Notes under the pieces: generated by a model
What the model was told of the DNA's origin: nothing
The model's input: only the letters and a program-made list of their open reading frames with translations
The model's database searches: none
Assembly (NCBI GenBank): GCA_016195205.1
Contig: JACQAB010000164.1
Location: 1-7,434 of the forward strand
Length of the DNA: 7,434 bases
Reading direction: 5' to 3'
From: Pseudomonadota bacterium
GTDB taxonomy: Bacteria; Pseudomonadota; Alphaproteobacteria; UBA9219; RGZA01
Program-made: the position numbers and the translations under genes
In this document: in pieces, positions 1-4,328 of the stretch
Numbering within the stretch: the first letter of the stretch is position 1
Layout of the letters: each line of letters begins with the position of its first letter

Positions 1-2
1 CT

Positions 3-407
3 GTATTAATTATTGTTTCCGCCGCCGCGATAATTCTGACGCGCCGCGCCCCGCCGCTGACGCCGGCTTTTCTCGGGCTGTGCACCCTGCTGTTTCTGGC
101 CAGCGCGGGCGTGGCTTTTTTCCATACCGGGGTTGAGCAGCATTGGTGGAAGCTGGAAGACGGCTGCAAGGTGATTCCACTTACCGCCACCGATACGGCG
201 GCGGTGCTGGCGCAGATCATGGCCACGCCGCAGGCGCATTGCGATGAGATCGCCTGGAAGCTTTTTGGCCTTTCCATCACCGTGTGGAATACGGCGCTGT
301 CGCTGGCGATGGCGATGTATATAGGCGTGGTTGCGTGGTTACGTGGTTGCGGAGTTGCGCGGTCCATCGAAACCTCGAAACCTCGAAACCTCGAAACCAA
401 GCTTTAA
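3..407 (+). CDS. dsbB: DsbB-family disulfide bond formation protein, 5'-truncated
   Basis: This is the C-terminal part of an inner-membrane protein resembling DsbB, which reoxidises periplasmic thiol oxidases and passes electrons to quinone. The frame is open from the window edge, so the N-terminus and the first cysteine pair lie outside. A hydrophobic segment (about nt 60-120) is followed by a HTGVEQHWW motif, then two periplasmic-loop cysteines at nt 165-167 (DGC) and 240-242 (HCDE), matching the second DsbB pair. A last membrane segment follows WKLFGLS. The final 25 or so residues, from about nt 327, are encoded by an octamer array and look unlike any family C-terminus, so the natural end was probably near nt 330. 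coq7 begins 3 nt after the stop, suggesting co-transcription. The family call is fairly sure; the exact subfamily is less so. Confidence 0.8.
   Translation, partial: VLIIVSAAAIILTRRAPPLTPAFLGLCTLLFLASAGVAFFHTGVEQHWWKLEDGCKVIPLTATDTAAVLAQIMATPQAHCDEIAWKLFGLSITVWNTALSLAMAMYIGVVAWLRGCGVARSIETSKPRNLETKL
327..398. repeat. Inverted octamer array A between dsbB and coq7
   Basis: The left arm has four 8-nt units (327-334, 335-342, 343-350, 351-358), of which the first and third are GTGGTTGC and the others differ by one or two bases. The right arm has four units (365-372, 373-380, 381-388, 389-396); the last three are exactly CCTCGAAA. Written in the same sense, the arms share the pattern GGTTNCGN, so they pair imperfectly (about 6 of 8 positions per unit) as a long hairpin. 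The whole array is read as the C-terminus of the DsbB-like protein. No T-run follows, so it is a poor intrinsic terminator for the + strand. Confidence 0.85.
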
Positions 408-410
408 GAA

Positions 411-965
411 ATGTCTCAGAAAAAAAAGGCGAAGCTCTCCGAACGCGAAAACCGCCTTCTCTCCCGCATCCTGCGCGTCGACCAGGCGGGGGAATACGGC
501 GCCAGGCGCATTTATCAGGGCCAGCGCGATGTGCTGAAGCGCCGCGGCGGTTCGAAAAAAACGCTGGAGGAGATCGAACACATGGCGACGCAGGAAGAAA
601 AACATCTTTCCGCGTTCAACGATGAAATCGCCGCACGGCAAACGCGGCCCAGCGCGCTGCAACCGCTGTGGCATGTGGCGGGCTATGCCCTCGGCGCGGC
701 CACGGCCCTCTTGGGCGAGAAAGCCGCGCATGCCTGCACCGTGGCGGTGGAAGAGGTGATCGAGGCGCATTACGCCCGGCAGGAAAAAGAGCTGTCCGCG
801 CATCCGAAATTGAAAGCGATGGTGACCCGCTTCCGCGCCGAAGAAAAGGAGCACCGCGAAACCGCGCTGGCCGCGGGTGCCGAAGAAACACCGGGCTATG
901 GCTTGTTAAAGAAGGCTATTGGCGCGGGCTCAAGAGTGGCGATCTGGCTGGCCGAGCGTTTTTAA
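411..965 (+). CDS. coq7: COQ7-type demethoxyubiquinone hydroxylase
   Basis: This di-iron monooxygenase hydroxylates the demethoxyubiquinone ring in the penultimate part of ubiquinone synthesis, at the inner face of the cytoplasmic membrane. At 184 residues it has the usual bacterial COQ7 length. The ferritin-like ligands are all visible: Glu28 in RVDQAGEYGA, Glu62 and His65 in QEEKH, Glu114 in CTVAVEEVIEAHY, and Glu145 and His148 in EEKEH. The RP..LQPLWHVAGYALG stretch between them is also typical. The ATG at 411 is only 3 nt past the dsbB-like stop. No Shine-Dalgarno is visible (TTTAAGAA precedes it), so translation may be coupled to the upstream gene. Its stop overlaps the stop of the convergent gene at 962. 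Pairing with dsbB makes sense functionally, because DsbB uses quinone as electron acceptor (inference). Confidence 0.96.
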   Translation: MSQKKKAKLSERENRLLSRILRVDQAGEYGARRIYQGQRDVLKRRGGSKKTLEEIEHMATQEEKHLSAFNDEIAARQTRPSALQPLWHVAGYALGAATALLGEKAAHACTVAVEEVIEAHYARQEKELSAHPKLKAMVTRFRAEEKEHRETALAAGAEETPGYGLLKKAIGAGSRVAIWLAERF

Positions 966-1264
966 TTCCCGTAATACGGCGTGCCGGGCGGGACGTGGCG
1001 CACATTGCTGCGCGGCGGGGGCGGGACGGCATAGGGATTTTGATCTTCTTCCTGGGTTTGCTGGCCGGAACCGGCATCTTCGTCCCGTTCCTGTTGCTGC
1101 CTTTCGCGCCAGTGGCGTGAGGCCTCTTCCCCTTGCCGCGCCGGGCCGACGGGATTGTAAAGATTTTGCGGGCAAGGCATGTAGGGTTCGCTGCAGGGAT
1201 CCATCTGCGCGAAAGCGGGGCTGGCGCCGGCCAGCAGAAGAAGCAGGAGCAGAAACTTGTTCAT
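962..1264 (-). CDS. Small exported hypothetical protein
   Basis: A 100-residue protein I do not recognise. It begins with a clear Sec signal peptide: Met-Asn-Lys, a run of leucines, then an Ala-Phe-Ala site with predicted cleavage after residue 19. The mature part is about 81 residues, polar and rich in Pro, Gln, Glu and Arg, with only two cysteines close together (C24 and C31). A central charged Gln/Arg/Glu stretch and a Pro-rich tail suggest disorder. It is not a lipoprotein, since no lipobox cysteine follows the signal. The ATG is supported by AAGGGGG about 9 nt upstream. The stop overlaps the coq7 stop codon tail to tail, leaving no room for a terminator between the convergent genes. Periplasmic location is inferred; function is unknown. 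Confidence 0.75.
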   Translation of the reverse strand: MNKFLLLLLLLAGASPAFAQMDPCSEPYMPCPQNLYNPVGPARQGEEASRHWRERQQQERDEDAGSGQQTQEEDQNPYAVPPPPRSNVRHVPPGTPYYGN

Positions 1265-1319
1265 CCGGATGCCCCCTTAAAATAACAGGGTACGGATAAC
1301 GAAGGCTTAATGGCCTTTA

Positions 1320-1520
1320 TTACTTCTCTGCCGTGGATTCTTTCATCGCGTGATACACCGGGCACCAGCGGAAAATACCGGTGCCAATCAGAACCATGCC
1401 CGCGATCAACACCAGCCATTGCAGAACACCGCCGGCCAGAAACGAAAGGGCCAGAAGGACGGCGCCTGCGATCAGGCGCGTAAGCGATTCTTTTTCACCA
1501 ACATTGGCCTTGAAATTCAT
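1320..1520 (-). CDS. DUF2892 (YgaP-like) small inner-membrane protein
   Basis: A 66-residue protein of the DUF2892 type: a short N-terminal MNFKANVGEKE segment, an Arg-Leu-Ile-Ala-Gly start to the first hydrophobic helix, a second helix (LVLIAGMVLIGTGIF), then the characteristic WCPVYHAM motif near the C-terminus. In other proteins this module follows a rhodanese domain or stands alone, as here; its role is not established. A longer frame reaches up to 1577, but the ATG at 1520 matches family starts and has a strong AAAGGAG Shine-Dalgarno about 7 nt before it, so I chose the short form. The gene lies downstream of the HNH gene on the same strand, separated by the heptamer hairpin. Confidence 0.85.
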   Translation of the reverse strand: MNFKANVGEKESLTRLIAGAVLLALSFLAGGVLQWLVLIAGMVLIGTGIFRWCPVYHAMKESTAEK

Positions 1521-1600
1521 GAAACGGCTCCTTTGGAGTGGTTCGCAAGTATGGCCCAGGCCATTATCCGTTGTCACCAGATTGTTCGAGTCGTTGGCAA

Positions 1601-1666
1601 GGCGTTAGGAATGAGGCGTTAGGCGTTAGGGCATCTTCTAACGCCTCTTTCCTAACGCCTAACGCC
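1601..1666. repeat. Inverted heptamer array B, hairpin at the HNH gene end
   Basis: The left arm has four 7-nt units at 1601-1607, 1608-1614, 1615-1621 and 1622-1628; units 1, 3 and 4 are GGCGTTA and unit 2 is GGAATGA. The right arm has four units at 1639-1645, 1646-1652, 1653-1659 and 1660-1666; three are TAACGCC, the exact complement, and the second is TCTTTCC. The variant unit is not at the mirrored position, so the arms are not simple reverse copies. The right arm ends 2 nt before the HNH stop codon, so in the leftward transcript the hairpin forms immediately after translation stops. It may act as a terminator, but no clear U-run follows on that strand. Confidence 0.9.
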
Positions 1667-1668
1667 TT

Positions 1669-2232
1669 TTATCCGGGTTCGAGTTCCGAATCCCAGTACA
1701 AAAAGTCGCGCCAGGAATGATGCAGGAAATTGGGCGGAAAGGCCCGGCCGCGTTCCTGCAGCTCGAACGCCGAAGGCTGATAAGGCGGATGGCGCGGATG
1801 CATGCCGACCTCATGCGGGCGATGACTGCCCTTGCGCAAGTTGCAGGTCGAGCAGGCCGTCACCACATTCGTCCAGGTGGTGCGTCCGCCGAGCGTGCGA
1901 GGGAGGAGATGGTCGAAGGTAAGTTCGGGCGTGGTGCGCTTGCGCCCGCAATATTGGCAAGTGAAAGCGTCGCGCAGGAAAACATTGAAGCGGGTGAAGG
2001 CGGGATGGCGGTCGGCTTGCACATAATTTTTCAGGGCGATGACCGAGGGCAGATGCATGGCGATGGAGGGCGAATGCACCACGCGATCGTACAGGGCGAT
2101 GATGTTGACGCGGTCAAGAAACACCGCTTTCACGGTGTCCTGCCACGACCAAAGCGACAATGGATAGTAGCTGAGCGGGCGGAAATCCGCATTCAGAACA
2201 AGGGCCGGACACGACTCTAGCGATGGCGCCAC
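1669..2232 (-). CDS. HNH endonuclease
   Basis: A stand-alone HNH endonuclease family protein common in alphaproteobacterial chromosomes. Counting from the earliest possible start, the N-terminal half carries the conserved LVLNADFRPLSYYPLSLW motif (17-34) and PAFTRFNVFLRD (83-94). The HNH core follows, with zinc pair Cys98-x2-Cys101, catalytic Asp113-His114, Asn128, and second zinc pair Cys133-x2-Cys136 followed by Asn-Leu-Arg-Lys-Gly. The C-terminus LYWDSELEP is also conserved. A GTG at 2250 would give 193 residues. I prefer the GTG at 2232 (187 residues) because AGGAG sits 5 nt before it, relatives begin Met-Ala-Pro-Ser, and an extended -10 lies so close that the earlier GTG would fall near the transcription start. 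The biological role is unknown; there is no sign of an intron or a partner methylase. Confidence 0.93.
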   Translation of the reverse strand: MAPSLESCPALVLNADFRPLSYYPLSLWSWQDTVKAVFLDRVNIIALYDRVVHSPSIAMHLPSVIALKNYVQADRHPAFTRFNVFLRDAFTCQYCGRKRTTPELTFDHLLPRTLGGRTTWTNVVTACSTCNLRKGSHRPHEVGMHPRHPPYQPSAFELQERGRAFPPNFLHHSWRDFLYWDSELEPG

Positions 2233-2252
2233 GGATACTCCTAAGGACACCC

Positions 2253-2261
2253 ATTATCGCA
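2253..2261 (-). promoter_or_regulatory. Extended -10 promoter for the HNH gene
   Basis: Read leftward, TGCGATAAT is an extended -10 element (TG-N plus GATAAT). Transcription would start near 2246, giving a leader of about 14 nt that contains AGGAG (2238-2242) before the GTG at 2232. No good -35 hexamer is seen, which extended -10 promoters can tolerate. This is a pattern match only. Confidence 0.4.
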
Positions 2262-2285
2262 AATCTGGGTGAATGACCTATTAAA

Positions 2286-2310
2286 GGGGGACTAAGGGGC
2301 TAAGGGGCTC
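2286..2310 (+). repeat. One-armed G-tract octamer array C
   Basis: Three G-tracts (2286-2290, 2296-2299, 2304-2307) are spaced by ACTAA and CTAA, a period of 8 to 9 nt. The stretch matches array E at 3772-3796 at nearly every position, differing mainly by A for G inside the spacers. There is no complementary arm; instead an 18-T run follows. The array lies at the 3' end of the hydrolase gene and contains the stop codon of its annotated frame. Confidence 0.75.
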
Positions 2311-3023
2311 ATTTTTTTTTTTTTTTTTTCCAGAACACGTTGCAGGAACTTGGCGCCAAGGTCAAGGCCTTCAGGGTCAATGCCGTGACCCAGCCTTTCG
2401 ATCAGATGCAGTTCCACGTTGATGTTTTCTTTTTGCAACGTATGCGCGGCGAGCTGCGAGGCGGAAAAGGGCACCACCTCGTCCTGCGTGCCATGCGATA
2501 AAAACACCGGCGGGCGGGACATAATTTTCGCCTCCGCCGCGCCTTGTATATTCGCACCTTGCTCTGCGCTTCGCGCAACCGCCGGCGCGTTTTCGCGCAG
2601 AGGGGGCTGCGCGAAGCCAAACAACGCGCCCGAGTACCCCAGAATTCCGGCCAGCGCTTCTTTGCGTTGCAGCCCGGCATAAAGCGACAGCATGCAGCCC
2701 TGCGAAAACCCGCCCAGCACCAGCTTCGACGGCGGCAGGGAGTATTTCTTCAGCAGGTCATCGATCATGGCGTCGACCAGCGGCCGCGCGTGTTTCAACC
2801 CGGCTTCGATGGCTTCCATGTTCCATTGCCGCAGCGAGAACCATTGAAAGCCAAACGGCGCCAGGTCGCAGGCTTCGGGCGCGTCGGGTGCGAAGAAGGC
2901 GGTACGGGGAAGAACCGGACGCCACCCTTCGCCCAGGCCGATTAGGTCGCGCCCATCGGCGCCAAGGCCGTGAAGAAGAAGGACGATGGCGGCGGGCGTT
3001 TCTTTGGGGAGGAGATGATGCAT
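2292..3023 (-). CDS. Alpha/beta-hydrolase, phospholipase/carboxylesterase family
   Basis: A serine hydrolase of the small esterase group (acyl-protein thioesterase / YpfH-like); the substrate cannot be told from sequence. The oxyanion motif LLHGLGADG lies at 16-24. The triad is Ser107 in GGFSQG, Asp181 in HGTQDEVVP and His213 in RLGHGIDPEG. Two oddities stand out. First, residues about 136-163, between the GYSGAL strand and SRPPVFLSHG, form an Ala/Gln/Glu-rich stretch some 20 residues longer than I expect, encoded by palindromic DNA. Second, the last residues are a Lys run from an 18-A homopolymer followed by MSPLAP; with 17 or 20 A the frame would stop at a TGA right after the lysines. The ATG at 3023 fits family starts, but has no Shine-Dalgarno because array D abuts it. 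Confidence 0.92.
   Translation of the reverse strand: MHHLLPKETPAAIVLLLHGLGADGRDLIGLGEGWRPVLPRTAFFAPDAPEACDLAPFGFQWFSLRQWNMEAIEAGLKHARPLVDAMIDDLLKKYSLPPSKLVLGGFSQGCMLSLYAGLQRKEALAGILGYSGALFGFAQPPLRENAPAVARSAEQGANIQGAAEAKIMSRPPVFLSHGTQDEVVPFSASQLAAHTLQKENINVELHLIERLGHGIDPEGLDLGAKFLQRVLEKKKKKMSPLAP
2312..2329 (+). repeat. 18-T homopolymer at the hydrolase gene end
   Basis: Eighteen consecutive T on the + strand (A on the coding strand) encode the terminal lysines of the hydrolase. Its length sets the reading frame into array C: 18 A reads through to a TAG at 2292-2294, while 17 or 20 would stop at the TGA complementary to 2309-2311. Such a run is prone to replication and transcription slippage and to sequencing error, so the last residues are uncertain. 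Confidence 0.9.
2535..2618. repeat. Probable palindromic in-frame insertion inside the hydrolase gene
   Basis: This segment encodes hydrolase residues about 136-163, an extra linker between two conserved core strands. It contains a perfect 9-bp inverted repeat, TTCGCGCAG (2592-2600) and CTGCGCGAA (2607-2615), with a 6-nt loop. Related inverted copies of GCGCTTCGCGC lie at 2566-2576, and CTCTGCGC (2562-2569) is complementary to GCGCAGAG (2595-2602). A short palindrome inserted in frame at a surface loop resembles the Rickettsia palindromic element in behaviour, though I do not claim sequence homology. The exact borders are inferred from family length. Confidence 0.45.
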
Positions 3024-3103
3024 GGTTCGGAGATTCTAAGGTTCGGAGGTTCGGAATTAAGATGGTTTTGCTTCGAACCTTCGCACCTCCGCACCTTCGA
3101 ACC
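3024..3103. repeat. Inverted octamer array D between fzlA and the hydrolase gene
   Basis: The left arm has four 8-nt units (3024-3031, 3032-3039, 3040-3047, 3048-3055); units 1, 3 and 4 are GGTTCGGA and unit 2 is GATTCTAA. A 16-nt spacer follows. The right arm has four units (3072-3079, 3080-3087, 3088-3095, 3096-3103), the first and last being TTCGAACC, with variants TTCGCACC and TCCGCACC between. The array fills the space completely: it touches the hydrolase ATG at one end and shares one base with the fzlA stop codon at the other. In the leftward transcript it forms a hairpin after fzlA and directly before the hydrolase start. Confidence 0.9.
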
Positions 3104-3771
3104 TAAAAATCAAGATTGGCATAATGCACCGGCGGCGGCAGGCCGGGGATATGATCGGCAAGAAGCGGGCGAAACGATGGCCGCGATTTCATGCGTGAAT
3201 ACCAGGCGCGCGCTTCGGGGTGCTTGTCCCAGGCGATATCGCCCAGATAATCGACCACCGAAAGATGCGCCGCCGCCGTTAAATCGGCCAGGGTGAGGGC
3301 ATCCGAGGCCAGGCCCTTATGCTGCTCGGCCAGGTAGTTGATGTATTTCAAATGCTCTTCCAGCGCCTGATAGCCGCGGCGGATGGCGAAGCCGTCGGGC
3401 TCGCCCGAGCCCTGCAGGCGCTTCAGCGCTTTTTCCACCACCAGCGTTTCCACCACGTCGCGGAAAAACACGCGGTCGAAAAATCCGGCCAGGGCGCGGA
3501 CCTTGGCGCGCGCCGTGGGCCCCGTGCTCAGCAGCGGCGGGTTGGGGCGCGTTTCCTCGATGTATTCGAGAATGGCGTTGGCGTCGGGAATGGCGAAGCC
3601 GTCTTCCTCGACCAGCACCGGAACTTCGCCGCCCGGCGACAACGCCAGGAATTCGGTGCGGCGATCCCAGGGCTTTTCCACCACGGCGGTGAAGGAAAGA
3701 TCTTTTTCGCTGAGGACCAAACGCACCTTGCGTGAAGGACTGGATAAAGGATGGTGGTAAAGGGTTCTCAA
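3103..3771 (-). CDS. fzlA: FzlA, GST-like FtsZ-binding cell-division protein
   Basis: FzlA has a glutathione S-transferase fold but works in division: in Caulobacter it binds FtsZ, curves its filaments and is needed for constriction. The 222-residue protein has an N-terminal thioredoxin-like domain (about 1-78) starting RTLYHHPLSSPSRKVRLVLSEK, with the cis-proline at Val50-Pro51, and an all-helical C-terminal domain with LTLADLTAAAHLSVVDYLGD. The decisive feature is the C-terminus (198-222), PSFRPLLADHIPGLPPP followed by HYANLDF, which is the conserved FzlA tail rather than that of a detoxifying GST. The start is a TTG at 3771: it gives the expected N-terminus, no ATG or GTG lies between it and the upstream in-frame TGA, and no Shine-Dalgarno is visible because the G-rich array E abuts it. 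An ordinary GST is the alternative, but the tail argues against it. Confidence 0.85.
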   Translation of the reverse strand: MRTLYHHPLSSPSRKVRLVLSEKDLSFTAVVEKPWDRRTEFLALSPGGEVPVLVEEDGFAIPDANAILEYIEETRPNPPLLSTGPTARAKVRALAGFFDRVFFRDVVETLVVEKALKRLQGSGEPDGFAIRRGYQALEEHLKYINYLAEQHKGLASDALTLADLTAAAHLSVVDYLGDIAWDKHPEARAWYSRMKSRPSFRPLLADHIPGLPPPVHYANLDF

Positions 3772-3801
3772 GGGGGACTGAGGGGCTGAGGGGCGAGGGG
3801 G
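3772..3801 (+). repeat. G-tract octamer array E, G-quadruplex motif upstream of fzlA
   Basis: Four tracts of at least four G (3772-3776, 3782-3785, 3790-3793, 3797-3801) are separated by loops of 5, 4 and 3 nt, a canonical four-tetrad G-quadruplex motif on the + strand. The units are GGGGGACTGA-like with a period of 7 to 9 nt, homologous to array C. It abuts the fzlA start codon; the G-rich strand is the fzlA template strand, and the fzlA leader would be C-rich. A weak partner, CCCCTCATT, lies near 3832. Confidence 0.8.
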
Positions 3802-3873
3802 CTGAGAGAATCGGCCTTGCCTCTTTGTAACCCCTCATTCCAACTCCGTCATCTGATTTGCAAAAACCCAACA

Positions 3874-3966
3874 CGTCATGCCCGCAACCCGGCTTCGCCA
3901 AGGCTACGCCGAGTTGTGTCCTCAAATGTGTCCGCCGTAGCTTTAGCGAAGGCGGAAGGCGGGCAT
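3874..3966. repeat. Nested palindromic intergenic repeat
   Basis: The outer arms ATGCCCGC (3878-3885) and GCGGGCAT (3959-3966) are perfect complements, in the context GTCATGCCCGC ... GCGGGCATCCAG, which resembles a palindrome widespread in proteobacterial intergenic DNA. Inside them sits a second palindrome: GGCTTCGCCAAGGCTACG begins at 3891 and its complement lies at 3933-3953 (about 17 of 21 positions pair). The inner CCGTAGCTTTAGCGAAGG motif is of a type I recall as dispersed in alphaproteobacteria. It lies in the 344-bp gene-free stretch 3772-4115. Apart from this, array E and the promoter at 4059, I see nothing in that stretch. Confidence 0.7.
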
Positions 3967-4058
3967 CCAGGGTTACGAGCCATGCTGTTTTGCTGTGGAC
4001 CCCAGAATTTGCCACCAGGAAGGCTTGCGGGGTTCGCCTCGTGTTTTGAAAAAGAATC

Positions 4059-4086
4059 TTGAGCCGCCGAAACAAACCGTTAGAAT
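4059..4086 (+). promoter_or_regulatory. Sigma70-like promoter for the small gene at 4116
   Basis: TTGAGC (4059-4064) and TAGAAT (4081-4086) match the -35 and -10 consensus at 4 and 5 of 6 positions and are 16 bp apart. Transcription would start near 4093, leaving a short leader with AGGAG before the ATG at 4116. Confidence 0.5.
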
Positions 4087-4115
4087 TAAGGAAAACCCTA
4101 TTCAGGAGAACAAGC

Positions 4116-4322
4116 ATGACCACCGTTGGTGAAGAGAATGCGGCGACCGCGACGTTGGAAATGATCGATGGATTTTTAGCCCGCTATCCGGCGAGCGGCA
4201 GATATTCATCTTCATATAATCGGCGGCCTAAACCCGTCACCGCCCGGCCAAAGCGCCGTGAAACGACCGGACGCCCTGCCTGGATGACGGGAAAACCCGC
4301 GCGTGCACCGTCGCAAAATTAA
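4116..4322 (+). CDS. Small basic hypothetical protein
   Basis: A 68-residue protein I do not recognise. The first 27 residues or so are mildly acidic and could form a helix (NAATATLEMIDGFLARYP). The rest is strongly basic and rich in Arg, Pro, Lys, Ser and Thr with no hydrophobic core, so it is probably disordered; nucleic-acid or ribosome binding is possible but unproven. The frame is open further upstream to a TTG at 4059, but the ATG at 4116 has AGGAG 7 nt before it and a promoter at 4059-4086 just upstream, which fixes the start. It converges on the nitronate-monooxygenase-like gene with only 6 nt between stop codons and no terminator visible. The good promoter and ribosome site are the main evidence that it is real. 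Confidence 0.6.
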   Translation: MTTVGEENAATATLEMIDGFLARYPASGRYSSSYNRRPKPVTARPKRRETTGRPAWMTGKPARAPSQN

Positions 4323-4328
4323 TTTCGA

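Noticed and set aside
365..398. CRISPR-like short repeats
   Set aside because: Units of 8 nt are directly adjacent with no spacers, and there are no cas genes.
1303..1318. AAGGC / GCCTT short hairpin after the DUF2892 gene as a terminator
   Set aside because: The stem is only 5 bp and no U-run follows on the leftward strand, too weak to call.
1717..2220. Rightward open frame of 167 codons opposite the HNH gene
   Set aside because: It is the antisense shadow of a strongly supported HNH coding sequence with no motif of its own.
3072..3103. GGTTCGAA octamers resemble the T-loop of tRNA
   Set aside because: No acceptor stem, anticodon arm or CCA context can be built around any array, so the likeness is probably chance.
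3317..4123. Leftward open frame of 268 codons overlapping fzlA and the upstream intergenic region
   Set aside because: It is fzlA sequence read in a shifted frame plus repeat DNA; composition is Arg/Gly/Pro-rich and no family is recognisable.
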